This document shows, piece by piece, positions 34,577 through 41,804 of a stretch of 41,804 nucleotides of DNA; position 1 is the first letter of the stretch, and every line of letters starts with the position of its first letter. The notes below the pieces were generated by a model that searched no databases, was not told the DNA's origin, and saw nothing but the letters and a program-made list of their open reading frames with translations. This DNA is from a bacterium (GTDB lineage Bacteria > 4484-113 > JAFGCY01). Position numbers and translations under genes: made by a program. The DNA is taken from the NCBI GenBank assembly GCA_016932385.1, contig JAFGCY010000082.1:1-41804 (forward strand), written 5' to 3'.

Positions 34577-35308
34577 ATGCATAAAGTTGCCATTCTGCAA
34601 GCCCGCTTATCCAGTTCGCGACTTCCTCGGAAGGTACTAGCAGAATTAAGCGGGAGATCCGTTGTCGCGCATATCATCGACCGATTGCGCGCCGCGCGGC
34701 GGGTGGACGAGGTCTGTGTGGCCATCCCCGCCGACGACAATGAGACACCGCTGGCCGAAGCGCTGGCGAAGCTCGACGTTACCGTTATCCGCGGCAGCCA
34801 GCACGACGTGCTGGGCCGGTTTATCCAGGCGGCCTACTCCACGCGTGCGGACCTGATCGTCCGCTGCACCGCCGACAATCCGCTGGTCAGCTTCGACGAG
34901 ATCGACCGCCAGCTGGCGGAGCTGGAGGCGGACGAGGGCCTGGATTACCTGATCACCGAGGGTTATCCGGTCGGTATCACGCCGGAGTCGTTCACGTTGA
35001 AAGCGCTGGAGAAGCTGGACTACCTGGCGCGCCACGCGCACATGCGCGAGCACGTGACACTCTATGCCCGCGAGAATCCCGGCCCCTTCGCGGTGAAGAA
35101 ACTGGAAGCGCCGCGCGACTTGTACGCGCCGGATCTGTCCCTGACGCTGGACACCCAGCAGGACCTGGACATGTTCCAGGCGATCTATCGGTACCTGTAC
35201 CGCAAGGGCCATCTGGTCCGGCTGGAGGAGGTCTTCGAGCTGATCCGCCGCGAGACCTCGGAAGCCGCGCTCAGCCGCGCGGTGGCCAGCCTGGCGGTCT
35301 CGGCGTAA
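34577..35308 (+). CDS. SpsF-like nucleotidyltransferase (cytidylyltransferase family)
   Basis: This 243-residue protein starts at ATG 34577 behind GGAGG. It opens with the nucleotide-binding motif AILQARLSSSRLPRKVLAEL. It continues with VAIPADDNETPLAEAL, VIRGSQHDVLGRFIQAA and RCTADNPLVSFDEID, all typical of the CMP-NeuAc/KdsB-like cytidylyltransferase branch that contains SpsF of spore-coat polysaccharide synthesis. ITEGYPVGITPESFTLKAL, then REHVTLY and LSLTLDTQQDLDMFQAIY are further family blocks. Such enzymes activate sugars as CDP or CMP derivatives for surface glycans. The exact sugar is unknown and no other glycan gene is beside it. The aminotransferase gene follows after 68 nt, a gap that contains a GGCTAG/CTAGCC dyad. 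Confidence 0.85.
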   Translation: MHKVAILQARLSSSRLPRKVLAELSGRSVVAHIIDRLRAARRVDEVCVAIPADDNETPLAEALAKLDVTVIRGSQHDVLGRFIQAAYSTRADLIVRCTADNPLVSFDEIDRQLAELEADEGLDYLITEGYPVGITPESFTLKALEKLDYLARHAHMREHVTLYARENPGPFAVKKLEAPRDLYAPDLSLTLDTQQDLDMFQAIYRYLYRKGHLVRLEEVFELIRRETSEAALSRAVASLAVSA

Positions 35309-35376
35309 GCCGGCGCAATCGATCTAGGCTAGCGGTTTAAACTAGCCAGATGGCTTGGCGCGTATTACAGTAAGTC

Positions 35377-36588
35377 ATGATGAGTGATGGCAGCCAAGCG
35401 CATCCCGTCGCGGCGGCGACCGGCCGGCGGGTCTACCTGGACAACGCGGCGACGAGCTTTCCCAAGCCGGAGCCGGTGATCGAGGCCGTGCGCACTGCGC
35501 TGGGCCACTCCCTGACCGTCGCCCGCAGCACCCACCTGGCCGAGTTCCGCGGCGACGAGGTGCTCAAACGCTGCCGGATCAAGCTGGCGAAGTTCTTCGG
35601 CGCCGAGTCGGCCGAGGAGATGATCTACACCTACAGCGCCACGGACGGACTGAATATCGTTCTCAACGGCGTGATTAAGCCCGGCAGCCACGTGATCACC
35701 ACGCCGCTGGAGCACCACAGCGTGATGCGCCCGTTGCACCACCTGCGCCAGGACGCCGGAGTCAGCTGGAGCACGCTGCCGGCGGACGGGATGGGCGTGG
35801 TCGACCCAGCGGCGATCAAGGGCCTGGTGCGGCCCGAGACCTCGGCGATCGTGATCAACTGGGTCAGCAACGTCAGCGGCACGATGCAGCCCGTCGCGGA
35901 GATCGGCCGGATCGCGAACGAGCTGGGCCTGCCCTACATCGTCGACGCGGCGCAGGCCACCGGCACGCATCCGGTGGATGTGAAGGAGATCGGCTGCCAG
36001 GCGATGGCCCAGCCCGCGCACAAGGCGCTGATGAGCCTGCCCGGCATGGGCGTGCTCTACCTCAGCCGCGCGCTGGACTGCAAGCCCTGGCGCATCGGCG
36101 GCACCGGCTACCGCTCCGACCTGGTGATGCAGCCCGAGGACCGGCCGGTGAAATACGAGGCCGGCACGGTCAACGTGCCCGGCGTGGTCGGGCTCGACGC
36201 GGCGATGGACTGGTTCGAGCAGACCGGGGTCAAGCGCATCCGCAGCCACTGCGCTACGCTGGTGTCGCGGCTCTACGAGGGGCTGTCCGAGCTGCCCGGC
36301 GTCACGGTGATCGGCCCGTACCCCAGCGAAGACCGCGGCTTCGTGGTCAGCTTCACGGTGGACGACCAGGCGGGTGCCCCGGTCGATCCGCTGGTCGTCA
36401 GCCAGCTGCTGGCGGAACAGCACGGCATCAGTACGCGCGCGGGCCTGCATTGCGCTCCGCCGGCCCACCGCCACTTCGGCACATTGGACCGCGGCGGCAC
36501 GGTGCGCTTCTCGGTGAGTTACTTCACCACGCCCGCCGACGCCGAGTACGCGCTCAAGAGTGTCCGCGAGGTCGTGGCGGGGCTGTAG
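35377..36588 (+). CDS. Class V aminotransferase, cysteine desulfurase-like (EF2568 type)
   Basis: This 403-residue PLP enzyme has RVYLDNAATSFPKPEPVIEA at the N-terminus, EEMIYTYSATDGLNIVLNG, ITTPLEHHSVMRPL, the PLP-ring-stacking and Asp region YIVDAAQATGTHPVDV, and the Schiff-base lysine in PAHKALMSLPGMGVLYL. Near the C-terminus ISTRAGLHCAPPAH holds the cysteine that carries persulfide in cysteine desulfurases. The spacing and GTVRFSVSYF fit the EF2568-type subgroup rather than IscS or SufS. It may release sulfur from cysteine for an unknown acceptor; no isc or suf genes are near. TACAGT lies 5 nt before ATG 35377 (8 before the second ATG at 35380). The TAG stop is the edge of a hairpin. Confidence 0.86.
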   Translation: MMSDGSQAHPVAAATGRRVYLDNAATSFPKPEPVIEAVRTALGHSLTVARSTHLAEFRGDEVLKRCRIKLAKFFGAESAEEMIYTYSATDGLNIVLNGVIKPGSHVITTPLEHHSVMRPLHHLRQDAGVSWSTLPADGMGVVDPAAIKGLVRPETSAIVINWVSNVSGTMQPVAEIGRIANELGLPYIVDAAQATGTHPVDVKEIGCQAMAQPAHKALMSLPGMGVLYLSRALDCKPWRIGGTGYRSDLVMQPEDRPVKYEAGTVNVPGVVGLDAAMDWFEQTGVKRIRSHCATLVSRLYEGLSELPGVTVIGPYPSEDRGFVVSFTVDDQAGAPVDPLVVSQLLAEQHGISTRAGLHCAPPAHRHFGTLDRGGTVRFSVSYFTTPADAEYALKSVREVVAGL

Positions 36589-37130
36589 GGTCCACGCCTG
36601 CGTGGACCGTATCAGTAGCGCAAGCCCCCGTGCTTGCGCTTTAGGAACCGCAAAACCAGGGCCGGTTGTGCTACTAGTCAGTAGCGCAAGCCCCCGTGCT
36701 TGTGCGAACAAGTCAAAGTGGAAAGTGAAGGTAGAAAGGCCTGTTCCGTTTAGTCGAGGTGATTCACTAAATACACTTTCACTTGCTACTTTCCACTTTC
36801 ACTTGTTGATTGCGCCCAGGCTGGATGCGGCATCAACGCGGTAGGGCCTACGCCCGCGCGAACCGTATCAGTAGAGCAAGCCCCCGCGCTTGCGCGCAGA
36901 CACGCCGCACAACCAGGGGCGGTTGTGCTACTAGTTAGTAGCGCAAGCCCCCGTGCTTGCGCGCAGACACGCCGCACAACCAGGGGCGGTTGTGCTACTA
37001 GTCAGTAGAGCAAGCCCCCGTGCTTGCGCGCAGACACGCCGCACAACCAGGGGCGGTTGTGCTACTAGTTAGTAGAGCAAGCCCCCGTGCTTGCGCTTTA
37101 GGAACCGCAAAACCAGGGCCGGTTGCAGTA
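36589..37130. repeat. Tandem 67-bp repeat array with two hairpins per unit
   Basis: CAAGCCCCCG recurs at 36621, 36687, 36877, 36944, 37011 and 37078. The last four are spaced exactly 67 bp and the first two 66 bp. Each full unit holds GCAAGC/GCTTGC (loop CCCCGT) and GCACAACC/GGTTGTGC (loop AGGGGC), joined by CTACTAGT. A separate hairpin GGTCCACG/CGTGGACC (36589-36608) starts the array at the stop codon of the aminotransferase gene. Between 36716 and 36806 a different, imperfect inverted repeat of GTGGAAAGTGAA-type sequence interrupts the units. No gene is visible in the interval. Confidence 0.9.
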
Positions 37131-37157
37131 CCTGATGTTTGATGCGTCGAGTGATTC

Positions 37158-38342
37158 TCAGCTCCCCGCCGTCAGCACCAGGACGAGCGCGTCGCGCAGG
37201 CCGTTGGGATTGCCGTATTGCGTCTTGGTGTTGGCCGACGTGGAAATCCCGAATGAGTACGCGCTGCCCTCGATCTTCGCGGGATCGGGGCTGACCTCGC
37301 TTCTGGTATACATCCAGGTATCCGTGCTCGTACCGTCGGGCCGCACCATGACAAAGGGCTGCTCAGCTCCGAGGACATCCCGGCCTTTCGTGCGCACGCC
37401 GCCATATGCTGCGAGGATGTACTGGTCGGTCTCCGTCGGAACAAACGGCAATTCCTGGTTTGATGATTCCCGAGCTTCGGCACCCACCGCGACAATCGGT
37501 CCCATGCTTTTGTAGAAGAACTGCCCCGGCAGATACGGCGCCGGCTTGTTGCTTTGCCACATGTCCCAGAACTCGTACTCGACGTCGGCGAAGGACGGGG
37601 TAGCGCTTTCGGGCTCCTCGCCGTAGAACAGCGCCAGCCGGTAGCGCGGGTCGGCCAGCACCGAGCCCATCACGTTGCACTCCGCGCCGAAGCGCGTGCC
37701 GTAGAGCGCGCCGTCCGGCGTCGCGTTACGCAGCGGATCGACGCCGTAGATCTCGGAGGAGTCGAGGTGCTCCTGAACCTGGTGAATGGCGATGCCGTCG
37801 CGCACGAACGGATTGCGCGGATAACCGCCCGGCAGGTATCCCGCGCGCAGCAGGGGGTCGGCGAGTTGGTCCGGCGCGGGGCACGCGGTGATCGCCGTGA
37901 ACGCCGGATCGCCGCTCGAATTGGCGCCGGCGGCGCAATGGGCGTCGCCGCCGATCAGGTAGGCCGGGTAGTTGCCCGCGCGCGACACGGCGTACTTCTC
38001 CACATCGACCTGGATCGAGTGCAGGTTGGCCTTGGTCTCGGCCTCCTTGGCCTTTTCCTTGACCTTGATGAAGCTGGGCAGGGCGACGGTGAACAGGCAG
38101 ACAAAGCCGACTACCAGGACCCCGATGATGCACGCCGCGATACAGCCCGGCGACAGCGACTTGCCACGCGGCGGCGGCGGTGCGGGATAGGCCGCGTATT
38201 GCGGAGTGCCCGGCGGCGGCCCCATCTGCTGCTGTGGCGGGGGCGGTGGTGGCGTGGCCAGGTCATAACCGCAGTGGTTGCAGAAATGGGCGCCGGTCTT
38301 AACCAGGTGCGTGCATTGCGGGCAGCGAAGCCGACTGTCCAT
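37158..38342 (-). CDS. Zinc-ribbon / transmembrane / pseudopilin-like fusion protein
   Basis: This 394-residue protein begins with a double-CxxC zinc ribbon (LRCPQCTHLV, HFCNHCGYDL; residues ~6-27). A Pro-rich linker follows (~30-60), then one transmembrane helix (~66-90, CIAACIIGVLVVGFVCLFTV). Immediately after it comes a pseudopilin-like helix (VKEKAKEAETKANLHSIQ, DVEKYAV) and GNYPAYLIGGD. The remaining ~230 residues read like the beta part of a T2SG/H-like pilin (GYPRNPFVRDG, ECNVMGSVLADPRYRLALFYG), so the outer domain is pilin-like but is not preceded by a type III signal peptide. The zinc ribbon should face the cytoplasm. A GGGGAGA site precedes the ATG. Function is unknown; it may couple an envelope structure to a cytoplasmic partner. 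Confidence 0.8.
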   Translation of the reverse strand: MDSRLRCPQCTHLVKTGAHFCNHCGYDLATPPPPPPQQQMGPPPGTPQYAAYPAPPPPRGKSLSPGCIAACIIGVLVVGFVCLFTVALPSFIKVKEKAKEAETKANLHSIQVDVEKYAVSRAGNYPAYLIGGDAHCAAGANSSGDPAFTAITACPAPDQLADPLLRAGYLPGGYPRNPFVRDGIAIHQVQEHLDSSEIYGVDPLRNATPDGALYGTRFGAECNVMGSVLADPRYRLALFYGEEPESATPSFADVEYEFWDMWQSNKPAPYLPGQFFYKSMGPIVAVGAEARESSNQELPFVPTETDQYILAAYGGVRTKGRDVLGAEQPFVMVRPDGTSTDTWMYTRSEVSPDPAKIEGSAYSFGISTSANTKTQYGNPNGLRDALVLVLTAGS

Positions 38343-38403
38343 GTCTCTCCCCTTTCAATAAATCCAGACACATTTGCCGGTGGCGTGAGTATAGCATCGC
38401 GTA

Positions 38404-38437
38404 AGTAAAACCCGCCGGCCCGGTCGGACCGGCGGGT
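38404..38437 (-). terminator. Intrinsic terminator after the PKD lipoprotein gene
   Basis: ACCCGCCGG and CCGGCGGGT pair across 38410-38437. On the minus strand the stem is followed by TTTTACTT. It lies 17 nt after the stop of the large lipoprotein and upstream of the zinc-ribbon gene, so it separates the two transcripts. Confidence 0.8.
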
Positions 38438-38453
38438 CTTTATTCAGCTGGCA

Positions 38454-41400
38454 TTAATAGTGCTTGGCGTAGCGCAGCATGACCGCGGCCGAATCGCAAT
38501 AGCAGAGGGCCGGGTCGCCGTTGACTTCATGCAGGTCGCCGGTATAGGCGATCATCGTGCTGGCATCGACGACTTGGTTGTCGAGCCAGTTGATGCCGTG
38601 TAGATCGGCACTGGACCGATAGCGCAGCTCGAAGGCCGGCCCCAGGTTGAAACACGTCGCGGGCCAGTCGTTGACCAGGTCAAAGGCCACCAGCCACTGC
38701 ACATTGCCGCTGCCGTCCAGCACGACCTGGCTGGCCGGCCAGGTGCTGCCGCTCTGGTCCAGGGCGCGGACATACAACAGCCAGTAGCTGCCGTCCGTAT
38801 AGACCAGCGCCGGCTGGTTGTCGACGACGCGCAGCTTGATCGAATAGCCCGTCACGGCGATGTTGTCGACGGTCACGGGCGCGCCCCACAGGCTGCCGTT
38901 GGCGTCGGTCGAGGCCACGAACATCAGATTGGTGTTGGTGGCGTCCTGGTAGCCGATGCCGACTCCGCCGTTGACGGTCTCCATCGAGCAGTAATAGCCA
39001 ACGTCGGCCGCCGTGGTGTTGTCCACGATCACCGGACCACCCCAGCTCGAACCGTCGACCGCCGTGGCCCGGTTGAAATTCAGCCAGCCGTTGACGCCGT
39101 TGGTCGTGTAATAGCAGATGGCGGGCAGTCCGTTGATGCACTCCAGATCGAGATAAGCGCCCGAATCGATGTTGGAATCCACGAGCACTGGCGTCTGCCA
39201 GGTGGCGCCCTCCTGGTCGTTGGCGCAGACCACGTACAGGTCGCCGTTAACCGCATCGTAAAAGGCGATCATCGGCATGCCCCAGATCACTTCCAGGTCC
39301 AGGGCGCTGCCCCAGAACAGGCCGGCGCTGGCGGCGGCGACGCAGGGCGAGCCCCAGGTGGCGCCGTCGGCGTCATTGGCCCGCACGTAATGCGTCTGGC
39401 CGTTGGTGGCGTCGTAATACGCGATGGCCGGCCGGCCGTGGACGACCTCCAGTTCGTTAATAGCGCCGTAAAAAGACGAAGTAGTATCGATGATCGGCGT
39501 GATCTGCCAGCCGCGCGAGGTGATCACACCTTCCACGGCGTCCTGTGCGCCGTAATCGTCGGTGACGCGCAGCATCACGGGCTGGCGGCCCGGCAGGCCG
39601 GCCGGCACATCCAGGCTGGAGCCGCCGGGCATGAACCCGCCGCCGAGATCCCATTCGTAGAACGTGATCGAGCCGTCCAGGTCAGAGCTGTAACTCGCAT
39701 CCAGATTGACCGCCTGGCCGGGATAGGGTCGTTCCGGCGTGATCGTCAGGACCGCCGTGGGCGCGCTGTTGAGCGTGATCGTGCCCCAGCAATCGTCAGT
39801 GAAAAGCCCGTTGTCCTCGACCACCAGCCGCGGTGAGACCACGCCCATCCCGGTGAATGTATGCGTCGCGACCGGGTCCACGTCGACGGAGTCGAATACG
39901 CCGTCGTTGTCCCAGTCCCAGTAGTAATGGTCGATGAAGCCGTCGTCGTCATAGCTGGCCGAGGCGTCCACCGTAACCAGCAACGGTGAGGTTCCCGTGT
40001 CGGGCGTGGCGGTGAAGCTGGCGACCGGCGGCAGATTGGTGCCGGACCCGATCGCCTGGATCGTGACGGTGTCCACGTCCCATAGGCCCAGGTCGTCGGT
40101 GACGCGGAACTTGGCGTTGAACAGGCCGGCCGTGGTGTAGTCGTATAACGTGCCGGGATCGAGTGCATCCGAGTAGTCGAAGAAGCCGTCCCCGTCCCAG
40201 TCCCAGGCGTATTCCGCGATCGAGCCGTCCGCGTCGCTGCCGGTGCCGGTGAAATTCACCTGCAGCGGGATCGCGCCGCTGGCCGGCGCGGCCTGGGCGG
40301 AGGCGACCGGCCGGCTGTTGCCGGTGATGATCAGGCTGACGGCGCCGCCGGCGACGCCCACGTCGCCGCCATAGCCGCGCACGCTGGGCCGGATGATGCC
40401 GGGCCGCGAGGTGTCGACCTGCTGTTGGCCCGTCGTGTCGTTGGTCACCTCGTAGCTGCCGTCGCCGTCGAGGTCCCAGTCATAGGAATTGGCGCCGGTC
40501 GCTGTCAGGTTGGCGGCGATGTTGTAGGCGCCGCTGATCGTATCGGTTGTCAGGATCACGACCGGCGCCGTCCCCGCGGCTGGCACGGCATTGGCTTGGT
40601 CGCTCAGCGGCGATTCGTTGCCGCTGTAATCCACGGCGCTGACCCGGACATAGGTTACGCTGCTGCCGGTGTGCTGCAGCAGGTGGCGCGTGGTGCCGCT
40701 CAGCCAGCCGACCTGCTCGACGCCGGCTGCGGTGCCCGTGGTGAAGGGCGCAGCGCTGTAGTAGATGCGGTAACCCGCCAGCTCGCCGTCGATCACGTCG
40801 TTCCATTGCAGCTCGAGGCCGCCGGCGATCGCCGTCGCCGTCAGGCCGGTGGGCTGGGGCGGGGCGGTGGTATCGGCGGCGTTGGTCGGGTTAGCCCCCA
40901 GGCCGACGACATCGAAGCTGGCGCCGTTGTAGGCCACGACGCAGGCGAAGGCGTTGCCCAGGCCGGACAGGTAGTCGCCGGCGCCGAGGCTGAAGCGCCC
41001 GTGGGCGTCGTCGCACGGTTCCAGCCAGCGCCAGCAGCCTGCGCCGTAGTCGGCGATGCCCAGCCAGTACTGGCTGCGCGCGCCGTGGCCGTCGGCATGC
41101 AGGTTGATGTCGGCGCTGAGCACGCCGGGCTGGGCTCCGGCCATCTCCAGCCGGAACATCGCATAGCTGACGCCGTTGGCATCCGGCAGGCCGCTCACGA
41201 TCCGCGCCGCCTCGTCGACGATCTGCACGTCCCCGCCGTCGCGGAAGTAATCGCGGCCGTGCTGGAACTCGCTGTCGGCGTCGATCCCGGCGGCGGTGCG
41301 CTCACTGGCATCCGTCGCCACGGCATAACCAGCGGCATGGAGCGACTCCCAGGGCTGCAGGCGATCGGCGGGTAGTACGTCGGGCCAGGCGCCCTGAGTG

Positions 41401-41534
41401 GGCAGGCTGACCGGCGCCGGTTGGTCTGCAAGTTCGGTGCTTCCCATTGGCGTGAACTGGCTGGAACCGCCACAGGACTGGAGAAGGGCAAGCGCGGCCA
41501 GCAGCACGAGCATCAGCAAGAATCGGAAACGCAT
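38454..41534 (-). CDS. Large PKD/FN3-domain lipoprotein
   Basis: This 1026-residue protein starts at ATG 41534 behind TTGGAGGTAGTA; the four residues before it in the longer frame are the ribosome site itself. The lipobox LLQSC gives Cys21. Residues ~95-210 carry the domain shared with the lipoprotein at 20536-22617 (YWLGIADYGAGCWRWLEPCD). An FN3 domain follows (~230-320; PTGLTATAIAGGLELQWN, GYRIYYS). About four PKD units come next (~325-690), several with Asp-rich turns such as YAWDWDGDG and YYWDWDNDGVFDS that could bind calcium. The C-terminal ~330 residues are six or so repeats of the type GRPAIAYYDATNGQTHYVRA and GLPAICYYTTNG, a probable beta-propeller. It should be a lipid-anchored surface or periplasmic protein; the ligand is unknown. 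A clear terminator follows. Confidence 0.88.
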   Translation of the reverse strand: MRFRFLLMLVLLAALALLQSCGGSSQFTPMGSTELADQPAPVSLPTQGAWPDVLPADRLQPWESLHAAGYAVATDASERTAAGIDADSEFQHGRDYFRDGGDVQIVDEAARIVSGLPDANGVSYAMFRLEMAGAQPGVLSADINLHADGHGARSQYWLGIADYGAGCWRWLEPCDDAHGRFSLGAGDYLSGLGNAFACVVAYNGASFDVVGLGANPTNAADTTAPPQPTGLTATAIAGGLELQWNDVIDGELAGYRIYYSAAPFTTGTAAGVEQVGWLSGTTRHLLQHTGSSVTYVRVSAVDYSGNESPLSDQANAVPAAGTAPVVILTTDTISGAYNIAANLTATGANSYDWDLDGDGSYEVTNDTTGQQQVDTSRPGIIRPSVRGYGGDVGVAGGAVSLIITGNSRPVASAQAAPASGAIPLQVNFTGTGSDADGSIAEYAWDWDGDGFFDYSDALDPGTLYDYTTAGLFNAKFRVTDDLGLWDVDTVTIQAIGSGTNLPPVASFTATPDTGTSPLLVTVDASASYDDDGFIDHYYWDWDNDGVFDSVDVDPVATHTFTGMGVVSPRLVVEDNGLFTDDCWGTITLNSAPTAVLTITPERPYPGQAVNLDASYSSDLDGSITFYEWDLGGGFMPGGSSLDVPAGLPGRQPVMLRVTDDYGAQDAVEGVITSRGWQITPIIDTTSSFYGAINELEVVHGRPAIAYYDATNGQTHYVRANDADGATWGSPCVAAASAGLFWGSALDLEVIWGMPMIAFYDAVNGDLYVVCANDQEGATWQTPVLVDSNIDSGAYLDLECINGLPAICYYTTNGVNGWLNFNRATAVDGSSWGGPVIVDNTTAADVGYYCSMETVNGGVGIGYQDATNTNLMFVASTDANGSLWGAPVTVDNIAVTGYSIKLRVVDNQPALVYTDGSYWLLYVRALDQSGSTWPASQVVLDGSGNVQWLVAFDLVNDWPATCFNLGPAFELRYRSSADLHGINWLDNQVVDASTMIAYTGDLHEVNGDPALCYCDSAAVMLRYAKHY

Positions 41535-41644
41535 TACTACCTCCAATAGACTTCTTGTCGCAATTAGACGCGATTTTACCAGAGCCTTATACCCAGAAAT
41601 GGATGCTATTCAAGCGCCGGATTAGTTAGCAGCTGCCAGAAGCG

Positions 41645-41720
41645 GCGGCACTTGTGCCGCCCTGTGCGACCAGGCTGGATGTGGCATCGCATCGTAGGGG
41701 CCGGTCTAAGACCGGCCCCT
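41645..41720. repeat. Intergenic hairpins at the right edge
   Basis: GCGGCAC/GTGCCGC (41645-41660, loop TT) is followed by a 12-bp perfect stem AGGGGCCGGTCT/AGACCGGCCCCT (41696-41720, single-base loop). Between them CCAGGCTGGATGYGGCATC (41670-41688) is a second copy of the sequence at 36816-36834. No gene is visible from 41547 to the end of the window. Confidence 0.75.
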
Positions 41721-41804
41721 GCGCTTTGGCCATCTACTAGTAATTTCGACACCAAACGAGGATCAGCGCTTGATTTATGGGGCATAAACGACTAGTATAT
41801 ATAC

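Noticed and set aside
36589..37130. CRISPR array
   Set aside because: The 67-bp units are tandem with no unique spacers, and no cas gene is nearby. The regular spacing reflects whole-unit repeats.

Overview
The window comes from a GC-rich chromosome of a bacterium I cannot place. No rRNA or other phylogenetic marker is present. Its traits are a long series of lipobox-bearing secreted proteins (PKD, IPT/TIG, SBBP-type propeller), a CHASE2 cyclase beside a TPR-CHAT protein, TrmFO, an NFACT (RqcH-type) protein, and housekeeping genes that carry a -10-like TANNNT box only 5-10 nt before the start codon. Together these suggest a little-studied, probably uncultured lineage.

Layout. (1) 1-5465 is an accessory island. 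It holds the 3' end of an RHS-repeat gene with a Cys/Trp-rich tip, followed by a membrane ankyrin protein. A second RHS cassette follows, cut off at its 5' end near 2234; its core shows two compensating frameshifts and its tip carries an HExxH zinc-metallopeptidase motif, followed by a lipoprotein. These look like two polymorphic toxin tip plus immunity candidate modules. The tips are much AT-richer than the rest of the window. (2) 5466-7770 holds wreckage: an IS30-type transposase remnant with an in-frame stop, a 5'-truncated VirD4/TraG-like ATPase, and an array of hairpins. (3) 7768-11195 holds sthA, a DUF72 protein and a BtrH_N/C39-like protein with a near-consensus promoter. (4) 11667-17690 is a tightly coupled three-gene operon: a secreted FecR-like protein, a CHASE2 plus class III cyclase, and a secreted TPR-CHAT protease-like protein. 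(5) 18028-22617 (minus) holds a methyltransferase, a small lipoprotein, a MoxR ATPase and a propeller lipoprotein. (6) 22864-28088 holds a redoxin, a HAD phosphatase, trmFO, a 27-residue lipoprotein, NFACT and folK. (7) 28291-41534 is mostly envelope proteins: two secreted low-GC proteins behind a consensus promoter, a SUMF1-type protein, IPT and PKD lipoproteins, and a zinc-ribbon/pseudopilin fusion. An SpsF-like nucleotidyltransferase and a class V aminotransferase lie among them.

Three layers are not explained by the genes. First, a family of intergenic hairpins with changing but self-complementary stems starts exactly at the stop codon of five separate genes. Second, a 67-bp tandem array encodes two hairpins per unit (36.6-37.1 kb). 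Third, -10-like boxes sit so close to start codons that several housekeeping mRNAs are probably leaderless, whereas the secreted proteins mostly have clear Shine-Dalgarno sites.

The strongest candidates for undescribed biology are the RHS/metallopeptidase module with its lipoprotein partner, the FecR-like/CHASE2-cyclase/CHAT operon, and the stop-codon hairpin family.
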